Source of the DNA: Paraflavitalea soli
Lineage (GTDB): Bacteria; Bacteroidota; Bacteroidia; Chitinophagales; Chitinophagaceae
NCBI RefSeq assembly: GCF_003555545.1
Contig: NZ_CP032157.1
Location: 7,196,546-7,260,545 of the forward strand
Reading direction: 5' to 3'
DNA: 64,000 nucleotides
The notes beneath the pieces were generated by a model. It worked only from the letters and a program-made list of their open reading frames with translations. It was not told the origin of the DNA and did not search any database. The translations under genes and the position numbers were made by a program. Each line of letters starts with the position of its first letter. The stretch's first letter is position 1. Shown here one piece after another: positions 1 through 7,094 of this stretch.

Positions 1-48
1 GGCTGTTCTTGTTCATGGTATTACTATACCGGATAAAATCCCTGTAAA

Positions 49-621
49 ATGCCTGGCACCTCTGATAACAACCTGATGTCTGACTTCCACAACAATAAGC
101 CCTCGGCTATACAAACTATCTTCAGTGAATATTATGCTTCTATGGTGCAATATGCCCACCAGCTTATTAATGATCAGCAGGAAGCAGAGGAAATGGTGGT
201 CAATACATTCATAAAACTGATAGCTATGCGCCGGAACTTCAAAACACTGGCCGATGTGAAAGCCTTCCTGCTCGTTACCGTGCGCAATGCCTGTTATGAT
301 TATTTAAGTTGCCTGGATATGGAGCGGCCTTCCAAAAAAGAATTGCTTTCCCTCTCTGATCTGGTGAAGACAAATAAGGAAGGTCAACCAATTCTCTTTA
401 CTACCGGGATGTTATTGGTATTGTATGAAGGCATCAATCAATTAACTCCCCAGTGCGGAGAGGTCTTCAAGTTATACTTCTACAACAAAATGACCACCAA
501 AGACGTGGCTGCTCAATTGGACATGCCAGTCAAATTGGTTAGGGCACATAAGGCCAAAGCAGTCAAATTCCTGCGTGCCTCTCTTTCCCAAAGCCTTACG
601 ATAACCCACTCCCTCAATTGA
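49..621 (+). CDS. ECF-type RNA polymerase sigma-70 factor
   Basis: This 190-residue protein has the two-domain layout of an extracytoplasmic-function sigma factor. Region 2 covers about residues 15-85 (FSEYYASMVQYAHQLI, then the acidic EAEEMVVNTF helix). Region 4 covers about 125-180, with a helix-turn-helix around TTKDVAAQLDMPVKLVRAH. It should direct RNA polymerase to a small regulon. Bacteroidota relatives usually sit beside a FecR-type anti-sigma factor and a TonB receptor, but downstream here is only non-coding DNA and an insertion sequence, and upstream lies outside the window. A second ATG at 76 (MSDFHNN) is a possible alternative start. The family call is firm; the regulon cannot be predicted. 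Confidence 0.9.
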   Translation: MPGTSDNNLMSDFHNNKPSAIQTIFSEYYASMVQYAHQLINDQQEAEEMVVNTFIKLIAMRRNFKTLADVKAFLLVTVRNACYDYLSCLDMERPSKKELLSLSDLVKTNKEGQPILFTTGMLLVLYEGINQLTPQCGEVFKLYFYNKMTTKDVAAQLDMPVKLVRAHKAKAVKFLRASLSQSLTITHSLN

Positions 622-695
622 TACTCTCGCCTTGGCAAAATTTCCATCCCAGACAATCCGCGAAATCCCACAATCCATTAATCAGCAATAAAAAA

Positions 696-719
696 GACCC
701 CGCTCTCACGAACGGGGTC
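696..719. terminator. Hairpin downstream of sigma factor gene
   Basis: A 7-bp perfect stem, GACCCCG/CGGGGTC, lies 75 nt after the sigma factor stop. A T-run follows it only when read on the minus strand; on the plus strand it is followed by ATTCATATG. It could end plus-strand transcription weakly. No minus-strand gene in view needs it. Confidence 0.35.
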
Positions 720-779
720 ATTCATATGATGCTTTTAAATGTTTAAAAAATAACTACCTCACCGAGGCCCTCACAGCGA

Positions 780-1195
780 ATCACTAAAGGCTAACAGTTA
801 GCAGTTATCCCTAACTCCTGACTGCCAATAGCCGGATCTCTGCAATAAACTTTTGGTAGCTGCATGTCTCAGCCAAAACCTGCCTTTCATTCTCCGCTGC
901 CTGCGGAACACTGTCCAGTGCCTGGTGGCTGGCCCACCGAAGCCTTGTATTGATCACAGCGGCAAAATAAAAACCAGTGGCAATAGCCCTCAGCCAATAG
1001 TTATCTGCAAAAGCAGGTAACGACAGCTAATGCCAAAAAGTAGATCGTTAAGATCCAACCGCTAATAGCTACCTGACTGCAAGGTCAATGGCTAATAGTT
1101 GATACCAAATCTCAGCTGATAACCGCTAAAAGCTAAATCCTGATACCTAAAGGCTAAAACCTAACTCCTAACAGCTAACACCGCTCTCCATGCTC
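780..1195. repeat. Degenerate GCTAA / CTAAC word array
   Basis: Short imperfect words recur many times: GCTAACAGTTAGC (itself palindromic), CTAACTCCTGAC, CTAATAGCTACCTGAC, GCTAATAGTTGATACC, GCTAAAAGCTAAATCC, CTAACTCCTAACAGCTAAC. The spacing is irregular, roughly 10-20 nt. This is not a clean tandem repeat and encodes nothing recognisable. It resembles the other intergenic word arrays of this window in style but uses a different word. Confidence 0.6.
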
Positions 1196-1330
1196 CTCAA
1201 TTCGTGTTGCACAACACTACCATACATCAACCGTGCTTAGGGGCCCCGTCCACACAGTCGATCAGCTCAGCACAAACATACAACACCCGGATACCCGTTT
1301 CCAAATGTCAATGTCTGCTTTTGGTTGGTA

Positions 1331-1369
1331 TGTCCTATAATGTCTGGTAAAAGCAGACATTATAGGACA
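1331..1369. repeat. Perfect 16-bp inverted repeat
   Basis: The left arm at 1331-1346 (TGTCCTATAATGTCTG) is exactly complementary to the right arm at 1354-1369, with a 7-nt loop. The related words AATGTCTGC and CCAGACATT flank it outside the arms. There is no T-run, so a simple terminator is unlikely. An operator or a remnant of a mobile-element end would fit. Confidence 0.75.
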
Positions 1370-1548
1370 TAACGCACAAAAATGACCGAACCAGACATTT
1401 CAGATTTGGAGACCCCATATTGATAATCGTATGTTTGTTAGGTATTGATGCTGAAAGAGGAATCAGAAAAGGCAGAACGGGATAAAGAGAAGCAAAGAAA
1501 ACAACAGAAAGGAAAAATCAAAGCACGGAGTAATGCTAAATGCTTCAT

Positions 1549-1574
1549 TGTCTCGTTCCTGAAATCTCCTTACA
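1549..1574 (+). repeat. Left terminal inverted repeat of the IS3 element
   Basis: These 26 bases match the reverse complement of the right end with one indel and a few substitutions. The conserved blocks are TGTCT, CTGAAA and CCTTACA. CAT immediately precedes it. Confidence 0.8.
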
Positions 1575-1615
1575 TAAATGGGTAGTAAGTATACAGAAAC
1601 CTAAATTTACCCATT

Positions 1616-1990
1616 ATGAGTTCAAACAACAAGGGCGGTCGGGATCCTGTCCATGACAACATCCTCAAGATCGCAGTAGCCCGTGAGTATCTAAGTAGTG
1701 ATCTGGGCTATATGAAATTGGCTATCAAGTATGGTCTTCCTGGTCCAAGTACAGTCCGGCATTTTGTAAAATGGTATAAGGCAAACTATCCCACGGGAGA
1801 AATACCACCTGTCCAGCCGACACAACAATCGCAGCAGCCTGCCACAACCAGTGAAGTAGAAGAACTCAGAAAGCAATTACAACAGGCCAATCTCAAAGTA
1901 GCAGCCTGGGAAATGTTACTTGAAAATGCCGGTAAGGAGCTGGGAGTGGACATTGTAAAAAAGTTTGGTACCAAACAGTCCGGCAAGTGA
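1616..1990 (+). CDS. IS3-family transposase OrfA (helix-turn-helix subunit)
   Basis: This 124-residue protein is the DNA-binding half of the transposase. A helix-turn-helix spans about residues 20-60 (AREYLSSDLGYMKLAIKYGL, then STVRHFVKWYK). A leucine-rich coiled coil covers about 80-110 (VEELRKQLQQANLKVAAWE) and would mediate multimerisation. In IS3 elements OrfA alone often represses transposition. Near its 3' end lies the A AAA AAG slippery heptamer, from which a -1 shift yields the full OrfAB transposase. It overlaps orfB at GTGA. Confidence 0.9.
   Translation: MSSNNKGGRDPVHDNILKIAVAREYLSSDLGYMKLAIKYGLPGPSTVRHFVKWYKANYPTGEIPPVQPTQQSQQPATTSEVEELRKQLQQANLKVAAWEMLLENAGKELGVDIVKKFGTKQSGK
1957..1963 (+). 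promoter_or_regulatory. A AAA AAG programmed -1 frameshift site
   Basis: The heptamer is in register with orfA (codons AAA at 1958-1960 and AAG at 1961-1963). The -1 frame downstream is open through 2895. A shift here gives one OrfAB protein of about 427 residues. A AAA AAG is the classic slippery sequence of IS3-family elements. Confidence 0.85.
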
Positions 1991-2898
1991 AACAGCACTA
2001 TCCTCAGGCAGCGATAGGCACACTTTGCGCATTGTTTGGTAAAACAAGGCAGGCTTATTATGAACATGGATGGCAGGCGGCCAACGGGCAGTTGCGGGAA
2101 GAACTTGTATTGGACCTGGCAACACAAGCACGCAAAGTCTTAAAGAAAGAAGGCGCTGTAAAATTACTGGGCTCTCTGCGACCAGCCCTGCAGTCCCATA
2201 ACATCACAATGGGCAGGGACCGGTTCTTTAAACTACTCAGAAAGCATAACATGCTGCAAAAGCGTAAAAAGAACCATGCCCGTACCACCTGGTCGGACCA
2301 CCCTTATCGAAAATGGCCCAACCTGATCAAAGGGCTGGAAGCACTAAAGCCCCAGCAACAGTGGGTGAGTGATATTACCTATCTGCGTACCGAAAAGGGC
2401 TTTTCGTACCTCTCATTGATAACCGATGCCTACTCCAGAAAGATAGTCGGTTATCATGTAAGTCAGAACCTGCGGGTCCGGGGATGCCTTATAGCCCTGA
2501 ACAAAGCTATAAGGTCCTTAAAAGACTATGTACCCCAAAGCCTTATCCACCACTCTGACAGAGGAATACAATACTGCTGTGACCAGTATGTAAATGTTTT
2601 ACAAACTAATCAGATCCGCATCAGTATGACCCAGACAGGCAGCCCCTATGAAAATCCGGTAGCAGAAAGGGTAAATGGAATACTTAAAACTGAACTGGAC
2701 CTGGATGGAACATTTGAAGGCTATAGCCAGGCAATAGCAGCTACCCATAAGGCCATTGACCGCTATAACAGGCTGCGCCAACATATGAGCTGTGATAACC
2801 TTACACCTGATCAGGCACATCTGAGAGAGGGAAAATTGAAAAAAAGATGGAAAACCAGAAAACGAAAAACAAAACCAGATGACCAACTAAATACTTAA
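1987..2898 (+). CDS. IS3-family transposase OrfB (DDE integrase core)
   Basis: This is the catalytic half of the transposase: 303 residues if initiated at GTG 1987, more likely made as the C-terminal part of OrfAB. An HTH_21-like N-terminal region (about residues 45-105) precedes an rve/DDE integrase core. The catalytic acids are visible as D in WVSDITYLRT, D in HHSDRGIQY and E in NPVAERVNGILKTE. No internal stop or deletion is seen. The basic C-terminus (KKRWKTRKRKTK) is usual for such proteins. Confidence 0.93.
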   Translation: MKQHYPQAAIGTLCALFGKTRQAYYEHGWQAANGQLREELVLDLATQARKVLKKEGAVKLLGSLRPALQSHNITMGRDRFFKLLRKHNMLQKRKKNHARTTWSDHPYRKWPNLIKGLEALKPQQQWVSDITYLRTEKGFSYLSLITDAYSRKIVGYHVSQNLRVRGCLIALNKAIRSLKDYVPQSLIHHSDRGIQYCCDQYVNVLQTNQIRISMTQTGSPYENPVAERVNGILKTELDLDGTFEGYSQAIAATHKAIDRYNRLRQHMSCDNLTPDQAHLREGKLKKRWKTRKRKTKPDDQLNT

Positions 2899-2964
2899 CC
2901 TGTAAAGCGATATCCGTATTATTGCCTAAGCATGTAAAGTAAAAACCGTATTGACCTGCCCAAC

Positions 2965-2989
2965 TGTAAGGTTTTTTCAGTACAAGACA
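2965..2989 (-). repeat. Right terminal inverted repeat of the IS3 element
   Basis: These 25 bases, read on the minus strand, begin TGTCTTGTACTGAAAA and end CCTTACA, mirroring the left end. CAT follows directly, completing the 3-bp target duplication. Confidence 0.8.
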
Positions 2990-3506
2990 CATCCTAAATC
3001 CGTATTCCTTCAGCATGGCTTCTCCATAGCTTCTCCATACCTTCAGTATGGATAGAGTATGCGAATAGCATCAAACGCAAAAACAGCCACTTTTCGCAAA
3101 GACTGAGAGGGCAGCTGGCGCCCCCCACCCAACGAAGCAGTGGATGTGGATACGTTTCACCCTCCCTTGTCATCTCGAACGTAGCGCAGCGGAGTGAGAG
3201 ATCCCGCAGAGCGGGACAGATTCTGTTATCGAAGCTTTCGAAGCAAACGTGTATTTATTCACTATTGACTATTCACTAAAAAAAACAACAAACCCACTTC
3301 CTTAATTGAGATTAATCAAATCGTTTCCTCCTTTTTGCATCATTTCCCGGTAACGAGCACTGTTTTTTATCGTCCTGCCGTGAATGGATAGGCCGCCGGG
3401 CTGTTTTTCATGGATTCATTGGTATATTTGATATACTGCGTACCCGTGATAACCCGCCCCGCCAGATCCCTCCTTATTCACTGAAAACTATTTCTATTGC
3501 CATTGT
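2990..3506. other. Non-coding stretch right of the IS element
   Basis: No gene is supported here. There is a small TCCCGC/GCGGGA hairpin at 3202-3216 inside a block (about 3170-3220) reading CATCTCGAACGTAGCGCAGC, which resembles dispersed intergenic repeats seen in Bacteroidota. Upstream of the next gene I see no clear promoter. Confidence 0.5.
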
Positions 3507-4025
3507 ATGGACCAGGAAATAAAAGATCAGCAGTGTAACGTATCAGGCAGCGACCAGCTCTCTTTACATGTATTGTGTGAAGAGGATTTTCCATGGCTGC
3601 TGCTGTGGATGACCAAGGAAACCCATGCCAGCCTGTCCGTATTACTCCAAACAGCAAGAGGAAGTTCAGAGATCACGCTTATAACGGGTATTATAAACGA
3701 ACATGAACGTATCAGTTTGCTGACCGTCTATGCGGCGGCTTTTACCCGCTTAAAAACTGCTTATGTATTACAGCCAGGTGAATTCAGTATACAACAACTC
3801 CAATTGAATCCATTAATTTATAACAACCCCGCACTGGATGACCTCCTTACCTGCTACCTCAAATACCTTTTCAGGGAACCTGGTTTCAAAAAGATATATT
3901 GGGAGATCAATCACCTTGATAAGCTGTACCTGGAGCTGGCCCTGAAAGCCGGGTTTCACAAATCACCTGGCCAGGACCAGCTGCAATGCACCCTGTACGA
4001 ATGCGCAGGCATACCGGATCTTTAG
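3507..4025 (+). CDS. Hypothetical protein, possibly GNAT-fold
   Basis: A 172-residue soluble protein with no signal peptide. The C-terminal third (KKIYWEINHLDKLYLELALKAGF) resembles the last strand-helix-strand of GNAT acetyltransferases, where a side-chain-rich helix precedes 'GF'. However, the acetyl-CoA loop (Q/RxxGxG/A) is not evident. It stands alone, between an IS flank and an oxidase gene. The reading frame has normal codon use and an ATG start. The function is not assigned; the GNAT resemblance is weak inference. Confidence 0.6.
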   Translation: MDQEIKDQQCNVSGSDQLSLHVLCEEDFPWLLLWMTKETHASLSVLLQTARGSSEITLITGIINEHERISLLTVYAAAFTRLKTAYVLQPGEFSIQQLQLNPLIYNNPALDDLLTCYLKYLFREPGFKKIYWEINHLDKLYLELALKAGFHKSPGQDQLQCTLYECAGIPDL

Positions 4026-4192
4026 CCTGCTGGAAAAGCTACCCAGGTGCAAAAAATGGCATCCCGCCGGGGAGTAATTCACCTTTAGTCCACAAAATCA
4101 CTCAATTATAGCCCTTCCCTTAATATTTTCAGCTCCCTGCTTTTTCATCTGCCCCATTTATCCGACTTTTGAGGCCCTTTTCAATTAATAAC

Positions 4193-5611
4193 ATGCAAGA
4201 AACAGTGGCTATACAGGGCAAGTTGACAACAGCGATCATTGAACAATTCCGGCAAATTACAGGCGAAGGTTTTGTGCTGCTCGACGAAGAATCCCTCAAC
4301 AATTATGGACATGATGAAACTGAGCACTTATTATTTCCTCCTGAAGTAGTGATCCGTCCGCGTACCACGGAAGAAATTAGTGCGATCATGAAGATCTGTA
4401 ACCAGCATCGGATACCCGTCACCCCCCGTGGCGCCGGTACCGGTTTGAGTGGCGGCGCCTTGCCCCACCTGGGTGGCGTATTGATCTCCACCGACCGCAT
4501 GAACTCCATTTTATCCATTGATGAAAGGAACCTGCAGGTAATTACAGAACCCGGCGTCATCACAGAAGTATTGCAAAATGCCGTGAAGGAAAAAGGATTG
4601 TTCTATCCTCCTGATCCCAGCAGCCGCGGATCCTGCTTCATTGGTGGTAATATCGCCGAGAACAGCGGCGGACCTAAAGCTGTAAAATATGGTGTGGTAA
4701 AAGACTATGTGTTGAACCTGGAAATGGTATTACCCAATGGCGAGGTGATCTGGACAGGCGCCAATGTATTAAAAAACTCTACCGGCTACAACCTTACCCA
4801 ACTGGTGGTGGGTAGCGAAGGCACCCTGGGTATTGTTACGAAGATCGTGCTGAAACTCATTCCCCTCCCTAAATACGACCTGCTGATGCTGGTTCCTTTC
4901 CAGTCACTGGAAAAGGCCGGTGAAGCGGTGAGCGCCATCTTCCGGGCCGGATTCACTCCCAGCGCCCTGGAACTGGTGGAAATTGATGCCCTGCAGATCG
5001 TGAGCCGTTTTGTAGACAGTTCGGCCGTGCCGGTTACCGAAGGCACAGCCGCCCACCTGATCATTGAAGTAGACGGCAACCACCTCGATACCCTGATGAT
5101 CGAAATGGAGACTATTGGCACCCTGCTGGCCGATTTCGATGCGGGAGAGCCCTACTTTGCAGATGATGCCCAGCAGAAAGCGGAATTATGGAAACTGCGT
5201 CGCCGGGCAGCGGAGGCAGTAAAAATACAAGGGTACACCATTGAAGAAGATACCGTGGTGCCCCGCGCCGAACTGCCCGCTCTCATACGCGGCGTAAAAG
5301 CATTGGGAATTGAGTACAACTTCAAGGCCGTATGTTATGGCCATGCCGGCGATGGCAACCTCCACATCCGCATCAAAAAGGAAGGGATAGCCAATAGCAA
5401 CGATGATCCGGAAGTGATCAGGGGTATCCGTGCCTTGTTTAAGCTGGTACACGAACTGGGTGGTACCATCAGCGGAGAACATGGCATCGGCCTTTTGCAG
5501 AAAAACTACCTGGACATCGTCTTTAATGAGACCCAGCTCCAGCTCATGCGCGGTATCAAGAAAGCATTCGATCCCAATAATATCCTGAACGCGGGAAAAA
5601 TATTTGATTAG
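4193..5611 (+). CDS. FAD-linked oxidase, GlcD / D-lactate dehydrogenase type
   Basis: A flavoprotein that oxidises a 2-hydroxy acid (glycolate, D-lactate or similar) to the 2-oxo acid. The FAD_binding_4 (PCMH) domain covers about residues 35-215, with PRGAGTGLSGGALP and GGNIAENSGGPKAVKYG lining the FAD site. The FAD-oxidase C domain follows to the end, with the metal-site motifs CYGHAGDGNLHI and SGEHGIG. At 472 residues it has normal GlcD size. I start at ATG 4193 rather than the in-frame TTG at 4169, because similarity to the family begins just after it. No glcE/glcF neighbour is present, so it may act alone. The exact substrate is unknown. Confidence 0.9.
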   Translation: MQETVAIQGKLTTAIIEQFRQITGEGFVLLDEESLNNYGHDETEHLLFPPEVVIRPRTTEEISAIMKICNQHRIPVTPRGAGTGLSGGALPHLGGVLISTDRMNSILSIDERNLQVITEPGVITEVLQNAVKEKGLFYPPDPSSRGSCFIGGNIAENSGGPKAVKYGVVKDYVLNLEMVLPNGEVIWTGANVLKNSTGYNLTQLVVGSEGTLGIVTKIVLKLIPLPKYDLLMLVPFQSLEKAGEAVSAIFRAGFTPSALELVEIDALQIVSRFVDSSAVPVTEGTAAHLIIEVDGNHLDTLMIEMETIGTLLADFDAGEPYFADDAQQKAELWKLRRRAAEAVKIQGYTIEEDTVVPRAELPALIRGVKALGIEYNFKAVCYGHAGDGNLHIRIKKEGIANSNDDPEVIRGIRALFKLVHELGGTISGEHGIGLLQKNYLDIVFNETQLQLMRGIKKAFDPNNILNAGKIFD

Positions 5612-5677
5612 GTATACGGTAGGCCATCAGGCCTAAAAAAAGCCTAAATTGTAACAGTCTTTATGGCTAATGACATT

Positions 5678-5705
5678 GCCCCTGTATATTTGCAGGGGCT
5701 TTTTA
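5678..5705 (+). terminator. Rho-independent terminator after the FAD oxidase
   Basis: A perfect 7-bp stem, GCCCCTG/CAGGGGC, with an 8-nt loop is followed by TTTTTATTT, 66 nt after the oxidase stop. Confidence 0.8.
5685..5692 (+). promoter_or_regulatory. Possible -7 promoter box (TATATTTG) inside the terminator loop
   Basis: TATATTTG matches the Bacteroidota -7 consensus TAnnTTTG and lies 32 nt before the ATG of the outer-membrane gene at 5725. It spans the loop and first stem bases of the preceding terminator. The -33 element is poor (TTTA near 5660). Confidence 0.35.
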
Positions 5706-5724
5706 TTTACCAAATTCAATCCAT

Positions 5725-6294
5725 ATGAACAGGAAATCGCTGCTGATCGCTATTGTTTTCCTCACCACCTTGCACCTCTCTACCCTGGCACAGGACGAAG
5801 AACCCAAAAGAGGTTTTGATAAAGAGAAATTATTCTTTGGTGGAACCTTCGGGCTGGGCTTTGGCGGTAATTCCACCCTTGTCAATATCTCTCCCCAGGT
5901 AGGATACCGGTTCAATCGTTACCTCGCTGCCGGTGCTGGTGTTACTTTCCTGTATTCCAGCTACCGCTATCGCTATTATGTTCCCGAGTACAAAGAGAAT
6001 TATGGCGTGGCAGGTCTCAATGTGTTTGGCCGTGTTTATCCTATAGACTACCTGTTTCTGCAAGTACAACCTGAAATGAACTACAACTGGGGTAAGTTCA
6101 AGTTTTATGATGGCTCTGCCGATCAGAAGCTGGACGGGAAGATCGTGCCCTCCTTACTGGGCGGTGTGGGAGCTGCTATTCCTGCCGGCCGCGGCGCTTT
6201 TATTATCCTGGTGCAGTATGATCTTTTGCAGAATGACCGTTCGCCATATGGCAACAGGGCCTTCTACAACTTTGGCTACAATTTCGGATTTTAA
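5725..6294 (+). CDS. Outer-membrane beta-barrel protein (hypothetical)
   Basis: A 189-residue secreted protein. The signal peptide (residues 1-22, SLLIAIVFLTTLHLSTLAQ) ends in the LAQ|D context common in this phylum. The mature part alternates glycine/aromatic strands (GTFGLGFGGN, YRFNRYLAAGAGVTF, FGRVYPIDYLFLQVQPEMNY) and ends in YNFGYNFGF. An aromatic final residue is typical of barrel proteins inserted by BamA. It resembles small OmpW/PF13568-like barrels; substrate and role are unknown. It is transcribed alone. Confidence 0.8.
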   Translation: MNRKSLLIAIVFLTTLHLSTLAQDEEPKRGFDKEKLFFGGTFGLGFGGNSTLVNISPQVGYRFNRYLAAGAGVTFLYSSYRYRYYVPEYKENYGVAGLNVFGRVYPIDYLFLQVQPEMNYNWGKFKFYDGSADQKLDGKIVPSLLGGVGAAIPAGRGAFIILVQYDLLQNDRSPYGNRAFYNFGYNFGF

Positions 6295-6323
6295 TAAATT
6301 GTCATCCTGGCGAAGGCGTCTAA

Positions 6324-6356
6324 AGGGTGGGTCGCCCTCAAAGGGCGGCTCACCCT
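6324..6356. repeat. REP-like hairpin, copy 1
   Basis: AGGGTGGGTCGCCCT pairs with AGGGCGGCTCACCCT (two positions need G-U pairing) around a 3-nt loop. The tail CTGGTCTAAAGGAGC that follows is shared with the copies at 29502 and 62586. It lies between convergent genes and may help terminate both. Confidence 0.75.
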
Positions 6357-6373
6357 GGTCTAAAGGAGCCTTT

Positions 6374-6913
6374 TCAACTAATAGTATTAAAGATCTCTAC
6401 CGGCGTATCGCATACGATGATACGTTCCTCCACCGCTTCATATAAGAAGCCTTCTTTTTGCATTTGCTTCAGGTGATTGATCAGGTGATTGTAAAAGCCG
6501 GCTGAATTGAGTATATAGATTTTCTTATCGTGTATTTTCAACTGGTTCCAGGTCACCATCTCAAACAACTCATCCAGCGTGCCAAAGCCGCCGGGTAATA
6601 CAATGGCGGCATCACACATGTCGTACATCGTACGCTTACGCGTATGCATATCTGATACAACAGCCAGTTCCGTGAGCCCTTCATGCTGGTGTTCCCATTC
6701 GATCAATAACTTGGGAATGACACCCATTACTTTTCCGCCATGCGCCAATACCGCATCTGCGATCGTGCCCATCAGTCCTTTTTTTCCACCACCATATACC
6801 AGCTTCATATCGAGCATGGAAATCAGTTTGCCAAGTTCTGCTGCATGTTGATTGAATACCGGGTTTTTGCCCGTCTTTGATCCGCAGAAAACCGCTACTG
6901 CTTCTATCTTCAT
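6374..6913 (-). CDS. LOG-family protein (TIGR00730), short form
   Basis: A 179-residue Rossmann-fold protein of the LONELY GUY/TIGR00730 family. Members release the base from nucleoside 5'-monophosphates (cytokinin riboside monophosphate in plants, AMP in bacteria). Diagnostic motifs are AVFCGSKTGKNP at the N-terminus, YGGGKKGLMG (residues ~41-50) and LPGGFGTLDELFE (~107-119), which carries the catalytic PGGxGTxxE. The length is that of the classical plant-like type. A second, longer paralogue lies at 8688. True bacterial substrates are often unproven. Confidence 0.92.
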   Translation of the reverse strand: MKIEAVAVFCGSKTGKNPVFNQHAAELGKLISMLDMKLVYGGGKKGLMGTIADAVLAHGGKVMGVIPKLLIEWEHQHEGLTELAVVSDMHTRKRTMYDMCDAAIVLPGGFGTLDELFEMVTWNQLKIHDKKIYILNSAGFYNHLINHLKQMQKEGFLYEAVEERIIVCDTPVEIFNTIS

Positions 6914-7069
6914 ATTCGTTGTTGATTTTTTAATGCGATGCTCCCGAACCCCAGTGCGGGGGCCTTTATACAGGGAAAGGGGCCACTGTAGAGGACTTCG
7001 CGGCAGCTAAGATAAGCGGAATGCCCTCAATTGATAACAATTTTATTATCTTCAAACCCGTTTCTGCTG

Positions 7070-7077
7070 TATGTTTG
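7070..7077 (+). promoter_or_regulatory. Possible -7 promoter box (TATGTTTG)
   Basis: This matches TAnnTTTG and lies 17 nt before the ATG at 7095, implying a very short leader. No clear -33 TTG is seen at the expected distance. Confidence 0.35.
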
Positions 7078-7094
7078 TCCACTAATATTTATCT

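Larger units (their letters stand above)
622..1548. other. Repeat-rich non-coding stretch between sigma factor and IS element
   Basis: About 930 bases without a convincing gene. It holds a GC-rich hairpin (696-719), a field of GCTAA/CTAAC-like words (about 780-1195) and a perfect 16-bp inverted repeat (1331-1369). The remainder shows no codon structure on either strand. The IS element is inserted at its right edge. Confidence 0.7.
1549..2989 (+). mobile_element. Complete IS3-family insertion sequence (1441 bp)
   Basis: The element is bounded by imperfect terminal inverted repeats. The left end begins TGTCTCGTTCCTGAAA and the right end, read inward, begins TGTCTTGTACTGAAAA; both go on to CCTTACA. 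Both ends carry the TG/CA termini usual for IS3. The flanking CAT at 1546-1548 and 2990-2992 is a 3-bp target duplication, the size common in the IS150 group. Inside are two overlapping frames (orfA, orfB) with a slippery site. Both frames are open and the DDE residues are present, so the copy looks intact and possibly active. IS3 family is firm; the subgroup is inference. Confidence 0.9.

Noticed and set aside
1579-2962. Alternative IS boundaries at TGGGTAG...CTGCCCA
   Set aside because: These inner matches are part of the longer terminal repeats; the outer TGTCT ends pair better and are flanked by a CAT duplication, whereas the inner ones have no matching flank.
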